DNA of 22,683 nt from Collinsella aerofaciens (GCA_008671135.1 RQAP01000008.1:1-22683), one strand, 5' to 3'; counted from the stretch's first letter, positions 1-7,103 are shown. Numbers and translations are program-made. The notes: generated by a model from the letters alone, not told the origin.

Positions 1-245
1 CGAAGAGGCGTCAGCAGGTCAGTGGGTCATCGTCCCGGCATTCAGCATCAGGGTAGCGCTGCGACGCGGAAATCGCGCGCCGTTGCCGCGCCCCGCAGTG
101 CCCGCTTCCCCCGAGAACAATTATCAGTGCAGGTAGAAAGCTTGCCGATTTTCGAAAAAGTCGGCTATGGTCGACCCCTGTGGCCTAAACGTAGTAGATG
201 GGTCCTTTCTGTGGTGCGGCACCAAGCCGGTCATTTTGGGATGGG
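1..245. repeat. Left copy of long inverted repeat bounding the window
   Basis: Bases 1-137 are an exact reverse complement of 22543-22679 (position p pairs with 22680-p). Similarity continues, weaker, to about 245: shared blocks include atggtcgaccc (near 166-177), aaacgtagtagat (near 187-199) and ttttggga (near 234-241). An exact block followed by a diverged block looks like a dispersed repeat family with one recently homogenised part. An open frame at 22-255 crosses the repeat, but it has no ribosome site and no protein-like features. The function is unknown. Confidence 0.9.
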
Positions 246-326
246 ACTATTTTGACTACTCATTGGCTGCTCTGGCAATCGGGCTGCAAAAGTAGTCAAA
301 AAGTAGTCAAAAAAGCTCCGTCCCAA
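234..326. repeat. Short direct and inverted repeat cluster
   Basis: The 11-mer agtagtcaaaa occurs twice back to back (291-301 and 302-312). Its inverted copy ttttgactact lies at 250-260. Outside these, tgggac (242-247) faces gtccca (320-325). The stretch can therefore fold in two registers, with either direct copy pairing with the inverted one. It lies just upstream of the SRP RNA promoter. Its role is unknown. Confidence 0.7.
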
Positions 327-336
327 ATTACCTACC

Positions 337-365
337 TTGCTCTGGCGGGCGGGAGCAGGTAAGAT
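337..365 (+). promoter_or_regulatory. Predicted promoter of the SRP RNA gene
   Basis: A TTGCTC -35 box (337-342) and a TAAGAT -10 box (360-365) are separated by 17 bp. Transcription is expected to start near 371-373, exactly where the RNA's terminal stem begins. Confidence 0.6.
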
Positions 366-372
366 ATACCGA

Positions 373-490
373 GCGCCTAGCGCGTTCGATGGGTTCGGAT
401 GACGACATGTTCCGAATCTGGTCAGGTCCGGAAGGAAGCAGCCATAAGGAGCCTCTGTCGGGCATCCGAATCCATCGAGCGCACGGGCGC
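373..490 (+). ncRNA. ffs: Signal recognition particle RNA, small bacterial (4.5S) type
   Basis: This is the RNA of the signal recognition particle, which binds Ffh and targets nascent membrane and secreted proteins to the translocase. The universal domain IV block ggtcaggtccggaaggaagc (420-439) is present, with its closing stem, and carries the GGAA tetraloop and the asymmetric loop that Ffh recognises. A long helix is visible: bases around 384-400 (gttcgatgggttcggat) pair with around 463-479 (atccgaatccatcgagc). The ends are set by a gcgcc/ggcgc pairing (373-377 with 486-490). The Rfam-style core would be about 382-480. No Alu domain is seen, so this is the short form. Confidence 0.95.
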
Positions 491-495
491 TTTTT
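479..495 (+). terminator. Intrinsic terminator of ffs
   Basis: A short GC stem gcgc/gcgc (479-482, 487-490) with loop acgg is followed directly by five T. It overlaps the base of the SRP RNA helix, so the RNA's own terminal stem can act as the terminator. Confidence 0.6.
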
Positions 496-508
496 GGTGC
501 CGCGATTT

Positions 509-603
509 GGCCCGGCCGGCGGCGAGATATTTGGTGTCTCGCTGGTCCTCGGCTGCGCCTGCGGGATCGCTCGACTACCAAATATCTCGCCGCCGGCCGG
601 GCC
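509..603. repeat. Foldback element with 27-bp perfect arms
   Basis: Arms 509-535 and 577-603 are exact reverse complements, with a 41-nt loop between them (536-576). Weaker pairing continues outward: tttttgg near 491-497 matches ccaaaaa near 611-617. There is no T-run on either side, so it is not a standard terminator. It is dense in GC (cccggccggcggcgag core). It could be a REP/MITE-like unit or an RNA-processing hairpin; no transposase is nearby. Confidence 0.85.
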
Positions 604-746
604 ACTTCGTCCAAAAATCACCCGTAAAGGCGCATTTATCTGAAGAATTGAATCCCGTGTTTTGTGCTGCTTGTTGGCGTTGCCTGGGCATTGATAGTTG
701 CGCGCTTCAAGAAACGGCGGCATTACCATCTGTTTTTACAAGTAAG
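604..746. other. Intergenic stretch, no supported gene
   Basis: No gene is called here. One forward reading from about 664 gives a hydrophobic run ending in a basic cluster (LLVGVAWALIVARFKKRR), which resembles the membrane anchor of a wall protein. It has no ribosome site and runs straight through the downstream terminator, so at most it is a remnant. Confidence 0.3.
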
Positions 747-794
747 AAAAGAGGCCCGTTTCCCTGGGTTTGGTTGGGGAAACGGGCCTCTTTT
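747..794 (-). terminator. Strong terminator hairpin, probably bidirectional
   Basis: Perfect 18-bp arms (747-764 and 777-794) enclose a 12-nt loop. An A-run on the left arm and a T-run on the right give U-tracts in both directions. It lies 44 bp beyond the stop of the leftward surface-protein gene, which it most likely ends. Confidence 0.85.
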
Positions 795-837
795 GTCTAT
801 GGGCTTGAAGATTGGTGGGAACGATATGCTCTGGCGG

Positions 838-1851
838 CTATTTTGAGTTCTTGAGGCGGCGTGTGGCTGTGGCGGTTATTCCGAGTCCCATGGCGGCGAT
901 TCCTGCGAGTGCTATTGCGCTCGGTGCTGTGTCGCCCGTGTTCGCGAGCTTGCCGGCGGTCGTATTTGCTTGCTTGCCGCTGCTCGAGTTCGCCTGCTTG
1001 GTGGAGCTTGGTAGGGCGTCTTTGCCGGTTGCAGGTGAGACAACGGGCGGTGTCGCCTCGGCGGGTTGCGTTGAGCCGGAGGGAGGCGTCGTCTCGGTCG
1101 GTTTCGTTATCTCGGGCGAGGTGGCCTTGTCTGCCGCGGCCTTTGCCTCTTCGTATGCCTTGCAGGCGTCGTCATAGGCCGCTTGCGCCTTTTCCAAATC
1201 GCCGAGGAGCGCATTTCGCTTGGCTATGTCCTCGTCGATGTGGGCTTTAGCTTTCTTTGCCTCACTTTCGAAATACTGAACCTGTTTTTCCTGGCTTTCG
1301 AGCCGGCGTTGGTAGCGGTGAAGATCATCTTCACAAGATTCTTCTCGCCTTTCTGCCGTCATGATCTCCATGCGCAACTGCTTAATATGCTCCTTAATAG
1401 CTGTGCTGTGCTCCTCGCCGCCGAGTGCTTCAAGTGCCTTATCTAATTCTGCCTGAAGGCCGCTTGTCCGGTTGTGGGCCTCATCGTATTTGGCTTGGGC
1501 TGCATCGACGTTCGCTTGCATGGCGGGAAGGGGTTCCCTCCGTTTGCCGGCTTCCGCCACCACCATGTCGTAGAGTTCTTGAAATGCGGCAATGTCATCA
1601 TCGATTTCCGCAATTTTCTCGGGACTTGCGGCGTCTTTTGCGGCCTCGAGGTTTTTGAGCGCTTCCTGCATGGCTGCATACGCTTTTTCTTTTGCGGCGG
1701 CCGCGTCTTCCGTCTGCAAGGCAACTGCACCGGTGGGGGCGCTGGTTTCTGCCGCGATCGCCGTTACGGGGGCGATTCCCGCGACAAGTGCCGCGGAAAG
1801 GGCGATGCCCACAGTTGCTCGTCTTGCTCTTCTTGCGAGAATGTCGTTCAT
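838..1851 (-). CDS. Secreted coiled-coil surface protein with LAxTG-type sortase anchor
   Basis: A 337-residue wall protein of unknown specific function. Residues 1-34 form a signal peptide: a basic start (RRARR), a hydrophobic run, and cleavage likely after AIAA. Residues about 45-250 are a highly charged, Ala/Glu/Lys-rich region with long predicted coiled coils. Residues about 250-300 are a Pro/Thr/Ser-rich spacer typical of wall-spanning stalks. The C-terminus has LANTG (302-306), a hydrophobic segment and a basic tail (RRLKNSK). Ala in place of Pro in the motif fits the LAxTG preference of class E sortases in high-GC Gram-positives; no sortase gene is in view. Just before the motif the 8-residue unit KQANSSSG/KQANTTAG is repeated. 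The ATG at 1851 is preceded by gaggtg. The gene is monocistronic, read leftward into the terminator at 747-794. The surface-anchor call is firm; ligand or role is not visible. Confidence 0.85.
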   Translation of the reverse strand: MNDILARRARRATVGIALSAALVAGIAPVTAIAAETSAPTGAVALQTEDAAAAKEKAYAAMQEALKNLEAAKDAASPEKIAEIDDDIAAFQELYDMVVAEAGKRREPLPAMQANVDAAQAKYDEAHNRTSGLQAELDKALEALGGEEHSTAIKEHIKQLRMEIMTAERREESCEDDLHRYQRRLESQEKQVQYFESEAKKAKAHIDEDIAKRNALLGDLEKAQAAYDDACKAYEEAKAAADKATSPEITKPTETTPPSGSTQPAEATPPVVSPATGKDALPSSTKQANSSSGKQANTTAGKLANTGDTAPSAIALAGIAAMGLGITATATRRLKNSK

Positions 1852-1987
1852 CTCGGCACCTCATTTCAAGGGTCGGCGACTAACTTGGTAGCACTAATGT
1901 AAATATACCATGCTAGTTGACCCGACACTGGCTGGGTGTGCGCGTATACCCCTCTGAAAACTGAATCCCGTTAGAAATGACGAGTTG

Positions 1988-2017
1988 TTTACGCTTCTTT
2001 TGGGGTGGCGGTACTAT
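1988..2017 (+). promoter_or_regulatory. Possible promoter of the ABC exporter operon
   Basis: TTTACG (1988-1993) and TACTAT (2012-2017) are 18 bp apart, which would give a leader of about 40 nt before the ATG at 2062. The match is moderate. Confidence 0.4.
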
Positions 2018-2061
2018 CATGGTTCGAATTGAATGTGGATGATGATAGGGAGCGCCTATAC

Positions 2062-3945
2062 ATGATTGAGCTGCTCGGGCGTTTTGGTGGCAAGTTTCGC
2101 CGGTATATGGTGATTGGCCCAGCGTGCAAGCTGATCGAAGTGATTTTTGACCTGCTGACGCCGTTGGTGATTGCCCAGATGATCGATAAGGGTATTGGCG
2201 CACACGATGTGAACGCTGTCGTCCACTACGGCATGGTGCTCGCCGCCATGGCCGTGATCGGCATCTCGTTTACGCTCGTCTGCCAAAAGATGGCGGCGCT
2301 CACCTCGCAGGGCATGGGTACCGATATCCGCGGCGCGCTCTACGAGCACATCAACAAACTGAGCTATGCCGAGCTCGACCGCTTTGGCACGCCGTCGCTC
2401 ATCACGCGCATTACCAACGACGTCAATCAGGTGCAGCTGGCCGTGGCGCTGGGCGTACGCATGCTCATCCGCTGGCCCTTCTTGGCGGTGGGCTCTATGT
2501 GCGCGGCCCTTGCCATCGACCTTAAGCTCGGCATGATCTTTTTGATTTGCACGCCCGCCATTGGCCTGGTGTTTTGGTTTGTCATGGCGCGCTGCATTCC
2601 GTACTACAAGCAGCTGCAGGCAAAGCTCGACCGCATCGCGCTCATTTGCCGCGAGGGGCTTTCGGGCGCCCGCGCGGTTCGCGCCTTTGTACGCGAAGAT
2701 CACGAGCGCGAGCGCTTTGCCCAAGCCGCCGATGACCAGGCCAATACCGCCATCGCGGTGGGCAAGCTCTCGTCAATCCTTAATCCCGTCACGTTTTTGG
2801 TGATGAACCTGGGCGTGTGCGCCATCCTGTGGGTGGGCGGCATCCAGGTCAACGTGGGCGAGCTTACGCAGGGCCAGGTCATGGCGTTTGTGAACTACAT
2901 GACGCAGACCCTGACCTCCATCGTGTACGTCGCCAACCTGGTCGTGGTCTTTACCAAGGCGAGCGCGAGTGCTTCGCGTATCAACGAGGTGCTCAACTGC
3001 GAGCCGAGCATCACCGACGAGGGCAATCAGTCGGTTGCGCTGCCCAAGCCGAGCGAACTGGCGGGTGGCGCTGTTCCGGTCCCCGCGCTGAGCTTGAGCC
3101 ATGCGAGCTTCTCCTTTGGCGCGGGCGCGGCAAATGCCGTCAACGATGTGACCCTGGAGCTCCCGCTGGGCAAGACGCTTGGCATTATCGGCGGTACGGG
3201 TAGCGGCAAGTCCACGCTCGTCTCGCTTATCCCGCGCCTGTACGATGCGAGCACCGGCAGCGTGAGTGTGATGGGCGCCGACGTGCGCACCTGGCCGCTC
3301 GACCAGCTGCGCCGTGTGGTCGCGACCGTTCCACAGCGTGCGTCGCTGGTGAGCGGCACCATCCGCAGCAACCTGACCTGGCGCGACGAGGCTGCGACCG
3401 ACGAGGACCTCTGGGCGGCGCTCGACATGGCGCAGGCGAGCGAGTTCGTGCGCAACAAGCCGCAGGGGCTCGATACCCCGGTCGAGGCGGGCGGTAAGAA
3501 CTTCAGCGGTGGCCAACGCCAGCGCCTGACCATCGCGCGCGCCCTGGTGGGCTCGCCTCAGATATTGATCATGGACGATTCTGCCTCGGCGCTCGACTTT
3601 AAGACCGACGCGGCGCTTCGCCATGCCATCCGCGAGCGCAGTGTGCGCGGTGCCGCCGAGGGCGGGCTGCCGCTCACGACCGTCATCGTGAGCCAACGTG
3701 TCTCGACCGTTCGCGATGCCGACATGATCTGCGTACTCGACCACGGCTCGGTTGCGGGCCTGGGCGCGCACGATGAGCTCTACACGACCTGCCAGCTCTA
3801 CCGCGAGATTTGCCAGTCGCAGCTTCGCCGCGAGGAGCTCGAGGGTCAGCAGGGGAGTACGGCGCCCGCGCCCGCTCCAAGCCCCGCGCCCGTCCTAGGC
3901 GCCGCGTGCGCCCCCGCATCCGTTTGCGCAAAGGAGGGCTGCTAA
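2062..3945 (+). CDS. ABC exporter half-transporter, degenerate-ATP-site subunit
   Basis: A 627-residue type IV ABC exporter subunit: six membrane helices in the first ~300 residues, then a nucleotide-binding domain. Visible motifs are Walker A GGTGSGKS (about 377-384), signature FSGGQ (481-485) and Walker B ILIMDD (DD at 505-506). The catalytic Glu after Walker B is Asp and the switch His is Gln (Q545, in VSQRVST). These two changes mark the inactive-site subunit of heterodimeric exporters of the TM287/288, LmrCD and BmrCD type. The ATG at 2062 has agggag 9 nt upstream; a TTG-initiated or GTG-like extension back to 2005 is less likely. The tail after residue ~590 is Ala/Pro-rich. The next gene starts at the base after this stop, so the two are co-translated partners. 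The substrate (drug, lipid or peptide) cannot be read from sequence. Confidence 0.92.
   Translation: MIELLGRFGGKFRRYMVIGPACKLIEVIFDLLTPLVIAQMIDKGIGAHDVNAVVHYGMVLAAMAVIGISFTLVCQKMAALTSQGMGTDIRGALYEHINKLSYAELDRFGTPSLITRITNDVNQVQLAVALGVRMLIRWPFLAVGSMCAALAIDLKLGMIFLICTPAIGLVFWFVMARCIPYYKQLQAKLDRIALICREGLSGARAVRAFVREDHERERFAQAADDQANTAIAVGKLSSILNPVTFLVMNLGVCAILWVGGIQVNVGELTQGQVMAFVNYMTQTLTSIVYVANLVVVFTKASASASRINEVLNCEPSITDEGNQSVALPKPSELAGGAVPVPALSLSHASFSFGAGAANAVNDVTLELPLGKTLGIIGGTGSGKSTLVSLIPRLYDASTGSVSVMGADVRTWPLDQLRRVVATVPQRASLVSGTIRSNLTWRDEAATDEDLWAALDMAQASEFVRNKPQGLDTPVEAGGKNFSGGQRQRLTIARALVGSPQILIMDDSASALDFKTDAALRHAIRERSVRGAAEGGLPLTTVIVSQRVSTVRDADMICVLDHGSVAGLGAHDELYTTCQLYREICQSQLRREELEGQQGSTAPAPAPSPAPVLGAACAPASVCAKEGC
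3930..3938 (+). promoter_or_regulatory. Strong Shine-Dalgarno inside the upstream gene end
   Basis: aaaggaggg lies 7 nt before the ATG at 3946 and within the last codons of the first ABC gene. It fixes the start of the second subunit and supports coupled translation. Confidence 0.8.
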
Positions 3946-5805
3946 ATGAATCCGTACACTTCCTCCGGCTCGGTCGCCACGATGACGGCCAACGTGTCCG
4001 GCAACGATAACCTCAACGACCTGGGCGACGGTCCGCGCCATCCCGGCGATCCCGAGCGCTATCCCGTGGGTGCGGTGACCCACCGCCTGATGGGCTATGT
4101 TCGCCCGCACCGCGTCTCGTTTGTGGCATCGTTTTTGAGTGCCGCCGTCTCGGTGATTCTGCAGCTCTACACGCCCATCCTCATTGGCGAGGGCATCGAC
4201 CTTATCGTCGCCGCCGGGCAGGTGGACTTCGATGCGCTGCTGCCGCTCGTTACCAAACTCGCGCTCGTCGTGGTGGGAGCAGCGGCCTTCCAGTGGCTGC
4301 AGGGCTATTGCGTCAACCGCTTGTCCTACGAGACGGTGCGCGACATGCGTGTGGAGGCGAGCGACAAGCTCAGCCGGATGCCGCTCAGCTTTATCGACGC
4401 CCACGCCCACGGCGACCTTATGAGCCGCGTGGTCAACGATGTCGACCAAGTGGGCGACGGTCTGCTTCAGGGCTTTACCCAGCTTTTCACCGGCGTTATC
4501 ACCATTGTGGGCACGCTCGCGTTTATGCTCTCCATTAACCTGACCATGACGCTTGTAGTGGTGCTCGTCACGCCGCTTTCCATTTTTGCAGCGGGCGCCA
4601 TCGCCAAGCTTTCCAACAAAAGCTTTACGGCACAGCAGCGCATTCAAGGCCAGCTCGGTGGCCATATCGAGGAGTATGTGGGCGAGCAGAAGCTTGTCGA
4701 CGCCTTTGCCTATGGTCCCAACGCTCAGCAGCGCTTCGATGCCCTCAATGCCGAGCTCTACACCGCGGGCGAGCGCGCGCAGTTTATGGGTTCGCTCTCC
4801 AACCCCGGCACACGCTTTATCAATAACATCATCTATGCCGTGGTCGCTGTGATCGGCTGCGTGGGCGTGATCACGGGCGTGCCGGCGACGCTTACGGTGG
4901 GCGGCGTGCAGATTTTCCTGTCCTATGCTAACCAGTACACCAAGCCGTTCAACGAGGTCACCAACGTCATTACGCAGATCCAGACGGCGTATGCCTCGGC
5001 GCGCCGTATGTTTGCGCTGCTCGATGCGCGCGAGCAGGAGCCCGATGCGCCAGATGCCGTGGAACTTGCCGCACCGCAGGGCGAGGTCGCCCTTGAGCAT
5101 GTGGACTTTAGCTACGTGCCCGACCGCAGGCTGCTGCAGGACATCTGCATCGAGGCTAAGCCCGGCATGCGCTTTGCCCTGGTCGGTCCTACGGGCTGTG
5201 GCAAGACGACGCTCATCAATTTGCTACTGCGTTTTTACGATATCGATGCCGGTCGCATTGCGGTCGATGGCCGTTCCTCGCGTGACTACACGCGCGCAAG
5301 CCTGCGCCGCGCCTTTGGCATGGTGCTGCAGGACACTTGGCTGTTCGAGGGCACGGTGGCGGACAACATCGCTTACGGTTGCCCAGGAGCTACGCGCGAG
5401 CAGGTTGTCGAAGCCGCCAAGCGCGCGCACGCGCACAAGTTTATCGTGCAGTTGCCAAGCGGCTACGATACGGTCATCGGCGAGGACGGTGGCACGTTTA
5501 GCCAGGGTCAAAAACAGCTGCTGTGCATCGCGCGCGTCATGCTCACCGACCCGGCTATCTTGCTGCTGGACGAGGCGACCTCGAGTATCGATACCCGCAC
5601 CGAGCTGCAGGTGCAGGCGGCATTCGACGAGCTCATGGCCGGTCGCACAAGCTTTGTCGTGGCGCACCGCCTGAGCACCGTCCGCAACGCCGACTGCATT
5701 CTGGTGATGCGCGACGGGCAGATTATCGAGCGCGGCACGCACGACGAGCTGCTAGCGGCAGGCGGCTTCTACGCCGAACTCTATCGCAGCCAGTTTGCCC
5801 AGTGA
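3946..5805 (+). CDS. ABC exporter half-transporter, catalytic-site subunit
   Basis: A 619-residue partner of the preceding gene. It has a 40-residue polar N-terminus, six membrane helices up to about residue 340, and a nucleotide-binding domain. Motifs are Walker A GPTGCGKTT (414-422), Walker B ILLLDE (D542, E543) and switch VAHRLST (H574), all canonical. The signature is FSQGQ (518-522) instead of LSGGQ. In the dimer this odd signature faces the degenerate Walker motifs of the first subunit, while this subunit's good Walker motifs face the first subunit's normal FSGGQ: one dead and one live ATP site. Complementary degeneration in adjacent genes is strong evidence for an obligate heterodimer in the cytoplasmic membrane. 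No terminator with a T-run is evident in the 120 bp after the stop. Confidence 0.93.
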   Translation: MNPYTSSGSVATMTANVSGNDNLNDLGDGPRHPGDPERYPVGAVTHRLMGYVRPHRVSFVASFLSAAVSVILQLYTPILIGEGIDLIVAAGQVDFDALLPLVTKLALVVVGAAAFQWLQGYCVNRLSYETVRDMRVEASDKLSRMPLSFIDAHAHGDLMSRVVNDVDQVGDGLLQGFTQLFTGVITIVGTLAFMLSINLTMTLVVVLVTPLSIFAAGAIAKLSNKSFTAQQRIQGQLGGHIEEYVGEQKLVDAFAYGPNAQQRFDALNAELYTAGERAQFMGSLSNPGTRFINNIIYAVVAVIGCVGVITGVPATLTVGGVQIFLSYANQYTKPFNEVTNVITQIQTAYASARRMFALLDAREQEPDAPDAVELAAPQGEVALEHVDFSYVPDRRLLQDICIEAKPGMRFALVGPTGCGKTTLINLLLRFYDIDAGRIAVDGRSSRDYTRASLRRAFGMVLQDTWLFEGTVADNIAYGCPGATREQVVEAAKRAHAHKFIVQLPSGYDTVIGEDGGTFSQGQKQLLCIARVMLTDPAILLLDEATSSIDTRTELQVQAAFDELMAGRTSFVVAHRLSTVRNADCILVMRDGQIIERGTHDELLAAGGFYAELYRSQFAQ

Positions 5806-5833
5806 GCAAGCCCGTGGGGCAAATTAATCAATC

Positions 5834-5873
5834 GACAGACGGTGGTTTACATCTGTCACGTTAGTACTAAGAT
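5834..5873 (+). promoter_or_regulatory. Probable promoter with overlapping inverted repeat, flavodoxin gene
   Basis: TTTACA (5846-5851) and TAAGAT (5868-5873) are 16 bp apart. The inverted repeat gacaga/tctgtc (5834-5839 and 5852-5857) brackets the -35 box and could be a repressor operator. Both calls rest on pattern only. Confidence 0.4.
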
Positions 5874-5932
5874 ATTCATCTAATAAATTGCATTAGTGGC
5901 TTTAGTTTTGGGGGAAACGAGGCAACGTGACT

Positions 5933-6484
5933 ATGACGTGCTCTCTGGTGGTTAACAGCAAGAGCGGTAATACCAGGATGGTTTCGGGCGCGATCAAGCG
6001 CGCTCTGCAGGCTGCGGGTGTTGAGTTTGTCCATGCCGCGGCGTTGAGCGACGATGCGGATGCAGATCAGGTCGCGCTCGAGGCGCAGGGCGCCTGCGCG
6101 GCCGACACGGTGCTCGTCGGTTTTTGGTGCGACAAGGGCGCGTGCACGCCTTCGGTCGCGGCGTTGCTCTCCGCCTTGCACGGTAAGCGCGTGTTCCTGT
6201 TTGGCACCTGCGGCTTTGGGGCCGACCAGAGCTACTATCAGCAGATTATCGACCGCGTAACTTCCAATTTGGCTGGGGATGCCGAGCTTGCGGGCTGGGC
6301 GATGTGCCAGGGCAAGATGGGCCCCGCGGTCAAGCAGCGCTACGAGGCCATGCTCGAGCAAGATCCCGACAACGCCCGATTTAAGATGCTGCTCGACAAC
6401 TGGGTTGCCGCGAAGGACCATCCCACCAAGGAAGATCTGGATAACATGGCTGCAGCCGCCAAAAAGGCCGTTTTGGGCGAGTAG
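5933..6484 (+). CDS. Flavodoxin family protein
   Basis: A 183-residue FMN-type electron carrier or oxidoreductase-associated flavoprotein. The N-terminal strand LVVNS is followed by the phosphate-binding loop SKSGNTR (9-15). Two loops expected to line the isoalloxazine ring are visible: the segment GFWCDKGACTP and FGTCGFG. Cysteines in both (three in total) may be redox-relevant. The C-terminal third is helical and charged. This layout resembles the flavodoxin subfamily that often accompanies anaerobic reductases; a BilS-like role is possible but no bilR-like partner is present. Start choice: the ATG at 5933 is 10 nt after gagg; a GTG at 5927 in the same frame is only 4 nt after it. A clear terminator follows at 6526, so the gene is its own unit or the last of the ABC operon. 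Confidence 0.85.
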   Translation: MTCSLVVNSKSGNTRMVSGAIKRALQAAGVEFVHAAALSDDADADQVALEAQGACAADTVLVGFWCDKGACTPSVAALLSALHGKRVFLFGTCGFGADQSYYQQIIDRVTSNLAGDAELAGWAMCQGKMGPAVKQRYEAMLEQDPDNARFKMLLDNWVAAKDHPTKEDLDNMAAAAKKAVLGE

Positions 6485-6525
6485 AGCGTCGCTCGCGGTG
6501 CCGCGCGTTCAATCGTACAAACGTG

Positions 6526-6554
6526 AAAGCCTCGAGATTCTCGAGGCTTTTTTC
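6526..6554 (+). terminator. Intrinsic terminator after the flavodoxin gene
   Basis: aaagcctcgag pairs with ctcgaggcttt around a three-base loop (stem 6526-6550), followed by a T-run to 6553. It lies 41 bp after the stop. Confidence 0.9.
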
Positions 6555-6572
6555 TTGACAGGAGACCGCGCC

Positions 6573-6818
6573 GTGGCAAGCGTTTGGGGTGACATTTTCC
6601 ATCACCCCGATGACGAGACCGTCCTGGACGACACACTCGCATGCGTTCGCTGGATGTATGCAGAGTGGGACGCACTTTCCGAATGGATGGGGTTTCGGAA
6701 AGTGCGTCCAGGAATTTGCCTTTGGAGTGGGATGCAGTTTCCAGTTGAGGGCTCTGGCGGAAAATGCGACCCGGAATTTGCGATCGGAGTGGGATGGAGT
6801 TTCCCAACGGGGCCGTAA
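6573..6818 (+). other. Short open frame, possible gene remnant (doubtful)
   Basis: A GTG at 6573 with aggag 9 nt upstream opens an 81-codon frame. Its first ~35 codons look protein-like (GDIFHHPDDETVLDD, then a Trp/Tyr-rich helix). From 6663 the frame enters the 62-bp hairpin array, whose period is not a multiple of three, so the rest is unlikely to be protein. It could be the 5' end of a gene cut by repeat insertion, or chance. Confidence 0.2.
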
Positions 6819-6848
6819 GCGGAAACTGCATCCCATTCCGGACATGGG
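6663..6848. repeat. Three tandem 62-bp hairpin repeats with variable loops
   Basis: Units are 6663-6724, 6725-6786 and 6787-6848, each exactly 62 bp. Each unit has an 18-nt left arm (gagtgggaNgNantttcc type), a 15-nt loop that differs completely between units, a 14-nt right arm (cggaaa-tgc--cc type), and a 15-nt spacer that is similar in units 1 and 2 (ggaatttgc core). Unit 1 folds with a perfect 15-bp stem (6668-6682 with 6695-6709). Units 2 and 3 have internal mismatches, but the left arm of unit 2 pairs perfectly with the right arm of unit 3. No gene is supported across 6485-7103 apart from the doubtful frame at 6573. Confidence 0.85.
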
Positions 6849-6872
6849 ACTGCGGACACGGTTTCCGGATGC

Positions 6873-6896
6873 AAAAAGGCCACATGACGTGGCCTT
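6873..6896 (-). terminator. Leftward intrinsic terminator
   Basis: aaggccac (6876-6883) pairs with gtggcctt (6889-6896). Read leftward, the stem is followed by a run of five T. It is the likely end of the sulfatase transcript, 208 bp beyond its stop. Confidence 0.7.
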
Positions 6897-6953
6897 CAAC
6901 TTATATATGTTCAGCAGATGTCCCCATGACAAGCCGCGTTTCAACACCGAGGC

Positions 6954-7082
6954 GTCTGCCCGGCGACGCGGAATGTAAGGTTCATCGCGAGTTCCGCACG
7001 AGCCGGAGAGCACTTAATGTGCTCTCCGTGCGAGCAGGACTGTCCGAGCAGGGAACCTTACGTTCCGCGCCGCCGGGCAGAC
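6954..7082. repeat. Large foldback with 30-bp arms and nested hairpin
   Basis: Arms 6954-6983 and 7053-7082 pair with 28 of 30 matches. Nested inside is a perfect 10-bp hairpin, cggagagcac (7004-7013) with gtgctctccg (7019-7028), loop ttaat. It starts 22 bp beyond the sulfatase stop, so it would lie in that mRNA's 3' untranslated region. No open frame fits inside it. Confidence 0.85.
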
Positions 7083-7103
7083 GAACCAGTTATGAGTGAC
7101 CCG

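Noticed and set aside
22..255. Open frame of 77 codons in the left end repeat
   Set aside because: No ribosome site and low-complexity Arg/Pro content. It spans exact and diverged repeat parts, and the right copy does not keep the frame.
664..846. Forward frame with a hydrophobic-basic segment
   Set aside because: It lacks a ribosome site and reads through a perfect terminator stem into the end of the opposite-strand surface protein gene. At most it is a remnant.
6555..6560. Consensus TTGACA as a -35 box
   Set aside because: It sits in the T-run and tail of the flavodoxin terminator, and no -10 box lies 16-18 bp downstream.
6663..6848. CRISPR array
   Set aside because: Only three units, conserved parts are split into two arms around a 15-nt variable part, spacers are partly conserved, and there are no cas genes.
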